Positions 17,568-27,060 of a stretch of DNA of 64,000 bases are shown piece after piece. The notes under the pieces are model-generated. The model was not told the DNA's origin, did not search any database, and saw only the letters and a list, made by a program, of their open reading frames with translations. This stretch comes from an uncultured Candidatus Saccharibacteria bacterium (GTDB taxonomy: Bacteria; Patescibacteriota; Saccharimonadia; Saccharimonadales; Saccharimonadaceae): NCBI GenBank assembly GCA_946408595.1, contig CAMJSX010000003.1, positions 32,613-96,612 of the forward strand, in the 5' to 3' direction. The position numbers and the translations under genes were made by a program. Position 1 is the first letter of the stretch. Each line of letters opens with the position of its first letter.

Positions 17568-18755
17568 TCTATATTCAATATCTCGAAGAATGTTCATATA
17601 ATACATAAATGATTCATATGGTGAGGCATAGGCAGAAAAATATGCGTGAACATCGCCATCATTCCAATACTTGGTACACATCGAATAAGGATGATCTGAA
17701 GTTGTCAAATATCGCCAATCAGCAATTAATTTGCCGTCATGAGTATTTAAGATGCTGTTGCGCAAGGAATAAATCTGATCCATTGCAGCACACTGCATAG
17801 AATTCGAAAGCCAAGCTGACAAATCACGCTCCGTATCAGCCCAAGTCACAGTATCAGGCATTGAAATTTCACCAACTGGCGGCTCAATCTCCGCTGCCTC
17901 AGAAACGGTCACAAACTTATTTTCATATTCTGAAAGCCAAGATGGGATCAATGTACTAACAAAATCAAAAATGCCAGTATCTCTCCATTGGTGTTCACCA
18001 AAGGTTTCAAAATCCATGAAAAGATTAATTAAATTACCACGCAAACAATCGTTATTGAGCCAATCTTGGTACTTCGGCACCGTAAGTGGCCATTCGCTCC
18101 AACCACGATTCGAAAAACGGAAAGCAATATCATCAGATAAACGGTAATTTTTCAACAATAATTTCAATTTTTGACAGCCAATCGGACGGTAGACGTGGTT
18201 AGGACTGCGCCATTCAAGAATTCGATCCCAACCCTCAGCAAGTATTGCATTATACCCTTGAGACTCAGCCCACCTAGCAAGGGAATCGTTATAAGCAAAC
18301 TCCGTATTACGAAACGCCTTTGGTTTCACCCCAAAGAAGCGCTCAATAGTTTCAGCATGCATTTTGACTTGGTCGTTAAATTCATCAAGATTATAAAAAT
18401 AAGCGAGTGAATGATAATATGTCTCACCCACAATCTCGCATTGTCCCATCTCGACCATTTTCCGAATTAGCTCAATCAACTCTGGTCCCCATTTTTCAGC
18501 CTGTTCAAGCCAAGTGCCAGTAATGCTGAATGAAACTTTAAACTCTGGATATTTTTTCATATTATCAAGTAAAAGACTCAGCATAGGATAGTAGCTTTTT
18601 TCAGCCACTTTCTTAAAAATACGTTCGTTGCTTTGACGACCGTTAAAATTATCAACATAATAATTGGAATTATTGCCTACATCAAAAATCGAATACTCGC
18701 GATAGCGAATTGGCTGGTGGATATGAAGATATAGACAAATCGCACGCATGCTCAA
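17556..18755 (-). CDS. Glycoside hydrolase family 57 (alpha-amylase/branching-type)
   Basis: LYLHIHQPIRYRE start, MDFETFGEHQW catalytic region, FRNTEFAYND. Confidence 0.88.
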   Translation of the reverse strand: MSMRAICLYLHIHQPIRYREYSIFDVGNNSNYYVDNFNGRQSNERIFKKVAEKSYYPMLSLLLDNMKKYPEFKVSFSITGTWLEQAEKWGPELIELIRKMVEMGQCEIVGETYYHSLAYFYNLDEFNDQVKMHAETIERFFGVKPKAFRNTEFAYNDSLARWAESQGYNAILAEGWDRILEWRSPNHVYRPIGCQKLKLLLKNYRLSDDIAFRFSNRGWSEWPLTVPKYQDWLNNDCLRGNLINLFMDFETFGEHQWRDTGIFDFVSTLIPSWLSEYENKFVTVSEAAEIEPPVGEISMPDTVTWADTERDLSAWLSNSMQCAAMDQIYSLRNSILNTHDGKLIADWRYLTTSDHPYSMCTKYWNDGDVHAYFSAYASPYESFMYYMNILRDIEYRLKK

Positions 18756-19975
18756 AAACCCTTATGCTTCATGGTTTTATTATAAACCTTCAAGCATTTT
18801 TTAGCAACTTCATCCCAAGATATTTTATGATATTCATTTTTGATATTTTTTTGGAGCGAATCCTTAAGCGCAGGATTATCAACAATCGCCAGAATCTCAT
18901 CTGCAAGTTTCTTAGTATCCCAAAAATCATAAGTCATTGCCGACCAAATAACTTCTGAAACACCAGACTGCTTCGTAAGAATCAATGCATCACCGTGGTG
19001 CGCTGCCTCAAGAGCAGTTAAACCAAATGGCTCTGAGACCGAGCTCATCACAAAAATATCAGAAATAGAATAAATATCACGTAATCTTTTACCACGAATG
19101 AAACCGGTAAATATTACATTCTTAGAAATACCCAAATCAGCTGCGAGCTCAATCAAACTATTTCTCTCTTCACCATCACCAGCAAACACAAAAATCAATT
19201 TAGGATTCTTAGTAATTGCAAGAGCAGCCGCTCTCATCAAATTCTGCAGGCCCTTTTGAACTGTGAAACGACCAACAGTAGAGATGATCGTACAACCTTC
19301 TTGTTTTTGTCGTAGTAAGAAACCGTAAGTCTGATCCTTGAAATGATAATCAGATTTTTCGTAATTTTCGTCGAGTGAATTATAAATCACGTCAATTTTA
19401 TTTAGTGGAATATAATATTTTTCGTGAATAATACGTTTTGTAGCCTCAGATACTGCAATAATCTTATCGGCCAGCATCAAACCTTCATATTCAATTTCAT
19501 GAATCAAAGGATTTCCATAATGCATTCCAGCCCGGTCGAACTCAGTAGCATGAACATGCGCAACCAAAGGAATGCCATAATTTTTCTTAGCTAAAATACC
19601 AGCTTCATAAGTCAACCAATCATGTGCATGAACCACATCCGGCTTGTATTCCATTAGATATTTATCAACAAACTCACAATATGATTTCTGAACATCGCGT
19701 ATAGAAATCATCCTATGTTCGTGTGTCGGAATAATCTTTTCTAGCAGCTGCATCGTTTCATAAGCGCCACCACCATAACGATAAATCGGATCAAGATGAG
19801 TCGCTGAAATTACGTTCATGAAATCAATCTCAGGATGCTCAGCTTCATAAGGCACCACAAAATCAATTCTGGCGCCTTGGCGCGAAAGAGCACGAGCCAT
19901 ATTTAGACAGGCCACACCGAGTCCACCACTATTGTGGGGTGGAAGTTCCCAACCAAGCATGAGTATTTTCATCAT
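18752..19975 (-). CDS. GT4 glycosyltransferase (glycogen-synthase/GlgA-like)
   Basis: MLGWELPPHNSGGLG, HAHDWLTYEAG, SVSEPFGLTALEAAHHGDALILT. Confidence 0.88.
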   Translation of the reverse strand: MMKILMLGWELPPHNSGGLGVACLNMARALSRQGARIDFVVPYEAEHPEIDFMNVISATHLDPIYRYGGGAYETMQLLEKIIPTHEHRMISIRDVQKSYCEFVDKYLMEYKPDVVHAHDWLTYEAGILAKKNYGIPLVAHVHATEFDRAGMHYGNPLIHEIEYEGLMLADKIIAVSEATKRIIHEKYYIPLNKIDVIYNSLDENYEKSDYHFKDQTYGFLLRQKQEGCTIISTVGRFTVQKGLQNLMRAAALAITKNPKLIFVFAGDGEERNSLIELAADLGISKNVIFTGFIRGKRLRDIYSISDIFVMSSVSEPFGLTALEAAHHGDALILTKQSGVSEVIWSAMTYDFWDTKKLADEILAIVDNPALKDSLQKNIKNEYHKISWDEVAKKCLKVYNKTMKHKGF

Positions 19976-20042
19976 ATTTTATTTTAGCATAAATTCTATG
20001 ATTTGTGTTAAAAATATGCTAAAATAACTACATAACTTATAT

Positions 20043-20118
20043 AGGGGTGTAGCTCAGGTGGTAGAGCACTGGTCTCCAAAACCAGGTGTCGCGAGTTCGA
20101 GTCTTGCCGCCCCTGCCA
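20043..20118 (+). tRNA. tRNA-Trp (anticodon CCA), CCA encoded
   Basis: AGGGGTGTAGCTCAGGTGGTAGAGCACTGGTCTCCAAAACCAGGTG...CGCCCCTGCCA. Confidence 0.93.
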
Positions 20119-20123
20119 TAAAT

Positions 20124-21122
20124 ATGATCAAGAAATTATTATCTGCGGTCTTTGTCATAATAATGATGAGTTTTTGGGGGATATTATTAGCTACAGATAT
20201 TACAATTCACAATAACAAAGCGGTGCCAAAATCAGCATCGCTAAGTTTTTGTAAAACCAGCGACACCGAAGCACCAACAATTAGTATGAATGGAGATAAA
20301 GAAATCACCTTAAAAATCGGCAGCGAATACCAAGAAGCCGGCGCAAACGTCATAGATGATTGCGATGAAGTCGAACTTGAAAAAGAAGGTGAAGTTGATA
20401 CCAAGACAGTAGGAATCTACACCATCACTTACATTGCGACAGATAATTCAAATAACACAACAAAAGAATCACGCACCATTAAAATAATTCCAGAATATCG
20501 TGGCACTATCTATCTGACTTTCGATGACGGCCCAGGAGATTACACGGCAGAGCTTTTAGATATTTTAGCCAAATACGATGTTAAGGCCACCTTTTTTGTG
20601 ACCGGCTACGGTAGTGACGACATGATTGTCCGCGAATATAACGAAGGTCACGCCATAGGACTCCACACATCCTCACATAATTACGCCACCATTTACCAAA
20701 GCACCGATGCATTTTTCGAGGATCTTTATCGCGTACAAAATCGAGTGAAGAACCTGACCGGCTACACCTCATATCTCATGCGTTTTCCGGGCGGCAGCTC
20801 AAATACGGTTAGCTTCAAGTACGATGGCGGCACCAGAATCATGACCAAACTTGCCAAAATGGTAGAAGAGCGTGGCTTTACTTATTTTGATTGGAACATT
20901 TCTTCCGGCGATGCTGGCGCCACTACTTCAACCGAACAAGTATATCAAAACGTCATTAACGCACTCAAAGAAAATGGCGATTCAGTAGTATTGCAACACG
21001 ACGTCAAAAGTTATTCAGTGGCTGCCGTAGAAAGAATTATCAACTACGGCCTCAACAACGGTTATACATTTAAGAAACTAGACGCCACATCCTTCACCGC
21101 CCATCACCGCATCAACAATTAA
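20124..21122 (+). CDS. Polysaccharide deacetylase (NodB domain) with N-terminal Ig-like DUF5011-type domain
   Basis: AGANVIDDCDEVE..YTATDN-like Ig repeat; YLTFDDGPGDYT, HTSSHNY; start 5 nt after tRNA-Trp CCA. Confidence 0.88.
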   Translation: MIKKLLSAVFVIIMMSFWGILLATDITIHNNKAVPKSASLSFCKTSDTEAPTISMNGDKEITLKIGSEYQEAGANVIDDCDEVELEKEGEVDTKTVGIYTITYIATDNSNNTTKESRTIKIIPEYRGTIYLTFDDGPGDYTAELLDILAKYDVKATFFVTGYGSDDMIVREYNEGHAIGLHTSSHNYATIYQSTDAFFEDLYRVQNRVKNLTGYTSYLMRFPGGSSNTVSFKYDGGTRIMTKLAKMVEERGFTYFDWNISSGDAGATTSTEQVYQNVINALKENGDSVVLQHDVKSYSVAAVERIINYGLNNGYTFKKLDATSFTAHHRINN

Positions 21123-21162
21123 CTTGCAAAATAATTTTATAGTGTGCTACAATATAGGTATT

Positions 21163-21660
21163 ATGGAAGGTAAAAAATCTCAATCACGTGCGCTTATGGT
21201 GTTTGGGGCGCCGTGTAGTGGCAAATCAACATTTGCCAAAAAATTTGCAGACAAATTTGGGTTGGCATATTACAATTTTGACGAAATCAAGAAAAAATCA
21301 AACTTCTCAAAAGACCAGGTGTTTGAAATCTTTTCATTAATTTTAAAGACACACCAGACCATAATTTTTGAAGGTGGCATCGACACTGAAGCCGAACGCA
21401 AAAACATCAAACATCTTCTAATGAAAGAGAACTACGAGCCATCCTTAATCTGGGTTCAAACCGACGCAGCCACCATTCGCACGAGAATGAAGGCCAAATA
21501 TAAATCAGTTACGAAGGCAAAAAATATTTACGAAACGGCAGTTAACGAAATCGAAGCCCCGACCGAAGCTGAAGCGCCAATTATTCTATCGGGCAAACAC
21601 ACTTTTGAAACTCAGACCAAACACGTACTTGCTGGTTTAGCAGATGTTCCTAAGAGATAA
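21163..21660 (+). CDS. P-loop AAA/zeta-like kinase
   Basis: [17 protein letters not shown] Walker A; TIIFEGG. Confidence 0.75.
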   Translation: MEGKKSQSRALMVFGAPCSGKSTFAKKFADKFGLAYYNFDEIKKKSNFSKDQVFEIFSLILKTHQTIIFEGGIDTEAERKNIKHLLMKENYEPSLIWVQTDAATIRTRMKAKYKSVTKAKNIYETAVNEIEAPTEAEAPIILSGKHTFETQTKHVLAGLADVPKR

Positions 21661-22189
21661 AGAATTTGGTGAAGTTTTAGTCCGTAAAAATTCCTTATCA
21701 AGAGGAGTTAAATTTTCTGTTTCAACTTCCGGACGTCTGCAAATGAGCGTGCCCAAATATACTTCCGAATTCCTAGCCAAACGCTTCCTAAATGCCAATC
21801 GCGATGCCATCCGTGAGAAACTTCCCATCAAAGACCCAAACGAACAGCGCTCGCGCGATTATCAAAAAAAGCTCCTCATGAAAAGAGCCCGCGAATATTT
21901 ACCTTATCGCTTAGAATACTATGCCAAATTATACGGCTACAAATACACCAAATGCCGCCTCTCCCACGCCGGTACTCGCTGGGGCTCATGTTCCAGCAAT
22001 AAAACCATTTCTCTAAACATCGGGCTGATGAAAGTACCAGAAGTTTTACGCGATTACGTAATTCTGCACGAACTCGCCCATCTAAATCACATGGATCACT
22101 CAAAGGCATTTTGGACCGAAGTCGCCTCCCACGACAAAAATTACAAAAACCACGAAAAAAAGCTAAAAATGTTTAGCCCGGGTTTATAA
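21644..22189 (+). CDS. YgjP-like (DUF45/WLM) zinc metallopeptidase
   Basis: [14 protein letters not shown]...[18 protein letters not shown]. Confidence 0.88.
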   Translation: MFLRDKEFGEVLVRKNSLSRGVKFSVSTSGRLQMSVPKYTSEFLAKRFLNANRDAIREKLPIKDPNEQRSRDYQKKLLMKRAREYLPYRLEYYAKLYGYKYTKCRLSHAGTRWGSCSSNKTISLNIGLMKVPEVLRDYVILHELAHLNHMDHSKAFWTEVASHDKNYKNHEKKLKMFSPGL

Positions 22190-22220
22190 TTCTTGTGCTA
22201 TAATTAAAAAAAGGATTGGT

Positions 22221-22712
22221 GTGGAACTAAAAAAATCTTTTAGTTTTCGAAAAATCATAATTCCATTATACATGGTAGCATTTTTGACATACCTTTTGAT
22301 TGGCTTACTTCCAGCCGAAGCAACTAGCTACGCCGTCACATCTAAAATCATTATTCCCGAAATTAATCTCACTTCAGACGTTGCCGAACTCAAACTCGAA
22401 AATCATACTTTAAACACGCCCGACACGATCGTGGGAAGTTTTTCGCGCGCGGAGAATAAAACTTTATTAATCGGGCATGCTAAAACCGTCTTCAAAAATC
22501 TTAAGAATTTAAGAGAAGGAGACGTGATTATCTACGAAAGTATGATTTATCACGTCACAAGTATAATTGTTAAAGAAAAAAGTATGATTTCTATGAGCGA
22601 ATTATTAAAAGCCGCCGACAAAGAAACAATTGTCATTATGACTTGCGCCGGAGAATCACTCGAAAACGGTGATGCTACGCACCGTTTGATTGTGACGGCA
22701 GTAGCCGAATAG
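22221..22712 (+). CDS. Sortase family protein (GTG start)
   Basis: N-terminal TM; TLLIGHAK (His), IVIMTCAGE (Cys), THRLIVTA (Arg); SD AAGGAT. Confidence 0.8.
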   Translation: MELKKSFSFRKIIIPLYMVAFLTYLLIGLLPAEATSYAVTSKIIIPEINLTSDVAELKLENHTLNTPDTIVGSFSRAENKTLLIGHAKTVFKNLKNLREGDVIIYESMIYHVTSIIVKEKSMISMSELLKAADKETIVIMTCAGESLENGDATHRLIVTAVAE

Positions 22713-24657
22713 CAAAACCACCACCAGAAGCCATGAAAATATCAAGTGATTCGTTTTTGCTAACATGTTTTTTAGTAATTACATGACCAAATGGGTTATC
22801 GCGATAGTGCGCGTCATCAGAATCGGTGTAAATTTCAGCAAGATAAACACCGTCGTTAAGGAAGTCAAGAGTAATATTAATACGTCGAGGATTTTCGTCA
22901 GTCACACCGCCCACAAACCACTCACCAGTATCACGCGCTTGACGGGCCACGACATAATACTCGCCAATTTCACCGGCCAGCGGAATTGTTCTTTCAAAAT
23001 TAGTTGGCACATCACGGATAAACTGGAACACGTCCATAAATCTTTCCTCGTAAATGTAAGGACGATCGGCCGCCATCGCCATGCCAGAATAAATCGTCAC
23101 AAAGTAAGCAATCTGCCTGGTCAAAGTCGTGGAAATATGTTTAACGCTATTCATAATATCAAAAATTCCATTAGTATAGTCCATCCCGCCAGCCAGCAAC
23201 CTAGTATACGGCAAATAGCAAGCATGCGACGGGGAAATGGCACCACCTTCATATTCCTGACCACGAGCACCCTCGCGTGAAAGCAAATTCGGCCAGGTGC
23301 GCTCAATACCAGTGCCTTTAATCGGCTCATGAATGTCAAGACAAATGTGATTTCTCGCAGCCACTTCAACTGTTTTTTGATAATGCATCACGCCAAGCTG
23401 AGAATGATGATATTCGCGACGACCGTTAATCATAATTTGACTTCCGGCATAGCCAGTTTTTACATAATGGATACCATTTAAAGCGTAGTAGCTATAGGCC
23501 GCATCAAGTTGCTTTTCATAATTATCAACGAATCCAACCGTCTCGTGATGGCCAACGATTTCAATGTTGCTGTTTTTAGCATATTCCGCTACTTCTTCCA
23601 AATTAAAATCAGGCGCAGCTTTGGTAAAGCTATTATTCACACCGTTTTCGAGCCAATCACCTTCCCAACCGTCATTCCATCCCTCAATAAGAAGGCCCGA
23701 GATTCCAAGACGCACTGCCGCATCAATATATTCCTTTGCATGAACAGTAGAAGCACCATGACGTTCACCAGGCGCCCAAGTGTATTCACCAACATACATC
23801 GCCCACCAAATGCCAATAAATTTCAAAGTCTTAACCCAAGAAAAATCTTGTCGTGGTGGTTCATTCAGACAAAGCATCGTACGATTAGTAGTAAGTTCAA
23901 TCGCCGAATCAGCAACCATAATTAATCGCCACGGCGTTTCAAAAGGCAGATTGAGATGCGCTCTTGTCCCATCGGAAAGTGGCGTAATATCAGACTGGAG
24001 CTTATTCTTATTATTTAATTTAATAGTCATCGAGCCGTAATTATAAAGCGCGGCTTCATGAAGCGACAGGAAATAACCATTAGGCGTCTTCATCGTCAAC
24101 GGAGTATGCACCGAATGTTTCAAATCAAACACTTGGCATTTTTCGTAATTGTATTCATATCTATCAGGCTGATAAGCAGGAATTTTAAAAACGATAGAGT
24201 TAAGATTGATGTTAAATTCAGTCAATTCATCGGCCACGCTAAGTCGTTGGAACTTAGGCTGCGGAGGAATTTCGTAGCGAAAAGCAATGGCATTATCAAA
24301 CACCCGAAAACGCATCGTGAAAATACGCTTAGGCTCCTTTGTCTCAGCAAAATAAAAAGCCATTTCATTGTAGCAGTTTTGGATAAAATGATCTTCGCCC
24401 CAACTAAGTTCAATCGTCTCTTCATGATGTCTCGGCACGTACCGAATGAGCTTCAAGCCTTTACCAAATGGACTTTCACCACAAAGATTAAAACCAAGCT
24501 CCGAAAAATTAACAATAATCTTATCATCACGCACTACTTTATAAGAAAGCTGCCCATTTCTCAAAAAAACCTGGCATTTATTACGGCCATTTGGCGAAGT
24601 AATGGTTTTTTCGACATCTTGGCTCTTAAAACCAAACAAGCTAGCCCACTTAAACAT
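22675..24657 (-). CDS. Glycoside hydrolase family 97 (alpha-glucosidase/SusB-like)
   Basis: TSPNGRNKCQVFLRNGQLSYKV N-domain; GIWWAMYVGEYTWAPG; LLIEGWNDGWEGDW; HHETVGF. Confidence 0.88.
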   Translation of the reverse strand: MFKWASLFGFKSQDVEKTITSPNGRNKCQVFLRNGQLSYKVVRDDKIIVNFSELGFNLCGESPFGKGLKLIRYVPRHHEETIELSWGEDHFIQNCYNEMAFYFAETKEPKRIFTMRFRVFDNAIAFRYEIPPQPKFQRLSVADELTEFNINLNSIVFKIPAYQPDRYEYNYEKCQVFDLKHSVHTPLTMKTPNGYFLSLHEAALYNYGSMTIKLNNKNKLQSDITPLSDGTRAHLNLPFETPWRLIMVADSAIELTTNRTMLCLNEPPRQDFSWVKTLKFIGIWWAMYVGEYTWAPGERHGASTVHAKEYIDAAVRLGISGLLIEGWNDGWEGDWLENGVNNSFTKAAPDFNLEEVAEYAKNSNIEIVGHHETVGFVDNYEKQLDAAYSYYALNGIHYVKTGYAGSQIMINGRREYHHSQLGVMHYQKTVEVAARNHICLDIHEPIKGTGIERTWPNLLSREGARGQEYEGGAISPSHACYLPYTRLLAGGMDYTNGIFDIMNSVKHISTTLTRQIAYFVTIYSGMAMAADRPYIYEERFMDVFQFIRDVPTNFERTIPLAGEIGEYYVVARQARDTGEWFVGGVTDENPRRINITLDFLNDGVYLAEIYTDSDDAHYRDNPFGHVITKKHVSKNESLDIFMASGGGFAIRLLPSQSNGA

Positions 24658-24691
24658 AAATAAATTGTAACACATATGTTATAATTAATCT

Positions 24692-26170
24692 ATGGCGAAA
24701 CGAGGTACGGCGAGAAATCTAATAGTTGGCATTATTTCATTTGCCCTATTCTTCGCGGCAGCATTCTTCGGGGTACAATTCTTTACTAAAACCGGCATTT
24801 TTAGAATACCAGGTGTAGTATATTATGACGAAAACCTAGACGAGGAAGAATTAGCTTTCTTACAGGGAATATTTACAGAAGAAGTCGATCTAGATAAGGA
24901 CGTCAATATCACGGTCAGAAATGAGTTGACGCTTCCAGAACTAGAGAATAACGAATTCCTATACAACATTTATGTCCCAGTGACGGATTTTTATAGTAGT
25001 GAGACAAATGTTGCAATAGAAAGAGTCGACGAATTATTCACGAACTGCCTAGAATGCGCCTGGAAGCTCATCCCAGTCGATGAGTTAAGTTTTAACCGAA
25101 AACTATTAAAAATAAACGACCAATACTATCTAGATGATTTCAAAAACGGAGCAGTATTTAGAATCATCAAATTCGAATCAGAATTATACGAAAAAAAAAT
25201 CGAGCCACTCGTAAAAGACGCACTAGCAAAAAATTTCCCAGAAAAAGAAACTGTTTTAACCTTTGCGCAAACGGGTGTCACCGCCTTGTCACGTGGCATG
25301 AACGCCAAACTATATAAAGTCGGCGACGCAAACTATTTCGCAGAGCTAATAAAAGACTATTTATCGAGTTTTGACCTAACCCATACTTCAAACGAATCAT
25401 CCTTTAGCGATTGGGCAGGAACCCGCAATATTTGCTCAGACAAAAGATTTATTGACACCCTAACGGCAATTGGCCTAGATATCGTGGAGCTAACCGGCAA
25501 CCACAATCAAGATTGTGGCGACGCATCCGCACTTGAAACCATCGATACCTATAACGAAAATGGTATCAGAATCGTCGGCGGAGGCAAAACAGCTGACGAA
25601 GCAGCGGTTCCACTAGTAATAGACCAAAAAGATAACAATATCACAATGCTAGCTTTCAATTTATCAACCGGCGGTGCTACTTACGATGCCACACCGGGCG
25701 CCAACCAATATTATGAAGAAACTGCTGCCGCTCAAATCAGCGAAGCCAAGAACCGTGGCGATATCGTAATCGTAGACATTCAATACTATGAATGTAACGC
25801 CTATGCCACAGAAGTAGAATACACCTATTGTGACTACGCTGGTTCAATGGCAGGAGATCAGATCGGATTCTTCCGTCATCTAATTGACCTTGGAGCCGAT
25901 GTCGTAGTCGGTACCAGTGCTCATCAACCACAAACATTTGAATTGTATGGCAATGGGGCAATTTATTATGGACTAGGCAATCTATTCTTCGATCAAGTTT
26001 GGTGGCCAGGCACCACAAGAAGCTTAATTCTAGTACACCATGTTTACCAAGACCGCATTTTACAAACCGAAATCGTACCAACAGTGTATGGCGACGAAAT
26101 GCAGACAAGACTAATGGATGAGGAGACCGTCAAATGGTTCATCAATCGACTAGTAAGCGCAAGACCATAA
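24692..26170 (+). CDS. CapA family (poly-gamma-glutamate-type metallophosphatase fold) protein
   Basis: LTGNHNQDCG; GADVVVGTSAHQPQTFELYGNGAIYYGLGNLFFDQ. Confidence 0.85.
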   Translation: MAKRGTARNLIVGIISFALFFAAAFFGVQFFTKTGIFRIPGVVYYDENLDEEELAFLQGIFTEEVDLDKDVNITVRNELTLPELENNEFLYNIYVPVTDFYSSETNVAIERVDELFTNCLECAWKLIPVDELSFNRKLLKINDQYYLDDFKNGAVFRIIKFESELYEKKIEPLVKDALAKNFPEKETVLTFAQTGVTALSRGMNAKLYKVGDANYFAELIKDYLSSFDLTHTSNESSFSDWAGTRNICSDKRFIDTLTAIGLDIVELTGNHNQDCGDASALETIDTYNENGIRIVGGGKTADEAAVPLVIDQKDNNITMLAFNLSTGGATYDATPGANQYYEETAAAQISEAKNRGDIVIVDIQYYECNAYATEVEYTYCDYAGSMAGDQIGFFRHLIDLGADVVVGTSAHQPQTFELYGNGAIYYGLGNLFFDQVWWPGTTRSLILVHHVYQDRILQTEIVPTVYGDEMQTRLMDEETVKWFINRLVSARP

Positions 26171-27060
26171 TTACGATTATCTTTTTGATGTTTTTACTTG
26201 CTTTGGTAGTAGCCTTTACGACCTTCGCCATATTAAAGCTTTTAAACCCACCGGTCAAAACTGACGATACTACTGAACCCGAAGAAATCATTATAGAAGA
26301 ACCAGAGGAGCCTGAGCCAATACAAGAAATCAACTTCCAACCAATCGTAGATGACTGGGTTAACACAGTTGATGGCAACAAGGGAATCATGATTTATGAC
26401 CTAGATTTGGGAAAAATTGCAGGCGCTTATAATACAGAAGCTAAGTTTCAAACCGCCTCCCTTTATAAACTATTCGTTGTGTATGAAGGATATCGACGTT
26501 TGCAAAATGGCACTTGGAGTAGAGATGATGTTGCTGGTTGGACTAGAAAAACAATCCCCGAATGCCTAGATTTAGCTATTCGTGAGTCAAATTCTCCGTG
26601 TGCAGAGACACTCTGGAACATGATTGGCCACGATGAACTAAACTGGATCGTGCAAAATGATTTCGGTCTACCAGATGTTTATGTCAATGGTCTTTCAGCA
26701 ACAACAACAGAAATCATGTTCATCATGAAAAGATTCTACGAGCATCCAGACATCACGGACGAAGATTTGGTTGCCCAAATGGAAGATTCCTTCTTAAACC
26801 AACCAATCACTACCTATGATTGGAGACAAGGTCTGCCAAGTGGTTTTTCAGATCGCGTCAATGTTTATAATAAAGTCGGCTGGAATTTTAACGGTTCATA
26901 TTGGACTATATATGATGATGCCTCAATTCTAGATTTCGTGAATGAAGAAAGGCATTTTATCGTCGTTATTATGACAAACAATATTCATTTTAGACTCATT
27001 AAGCAATTCGGAACTGATTTAGAATCTAGCTTCTACCATCAATACGTGCTAAAGAATTGA
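26134..27060 (+). CDS. Membrane-anchored serine hydrolase (class A beta-lactamase-like)
   Basis: TASLYKLFV (SxxK), RESNSPCAE (SxN-like), YNKVGW. Confidence 0.8.
   Translation: MVHQSTSKRKTIITIIFLMFLLALVVAFTTFAILKLLNPPVKTDDTTEPEEIIIEEPEEPEPIQEINFQPIVDDWVNTVDGNKGIMIYDLDLGKIAGAYNTEAKFQTASLYKLFVVYEGYRRLQNGTWSRDDVAGWTRKTIPECLDLAIRESNSPCAETLWNMIGHDELNWIVQNDFGLPDVYVNGLSATTTEIMFIMKRFYEHPDITDEDLVAQMEDSFLNQPITTYDWRQGLPSGFSDRVNVYNKVGWNFNGSYWTIYDDASILDFVNEERHFIVVIMTNNIHFRLIKQFGTDLESSFYHQYVLKN

Noticed and set aside
20058-20123. N-terminal 22 aa (MVEHWSPKPGVASSSLAAPAIN) of the deacetylase ORF
   Set aside because: This is read through tRNA-Trp sequence; the real start is most likely ATG 20124, followed by a signal/TM segment.
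22765-24663. Several plus-strand ORFs (22765-23280, 23509-23925, 23780-24040, 24058-24663) opposite GH97
   Set aside because: Antisense to a well-supported GH97 gene, with basic low-complexity translations and no SD; likely spurious.
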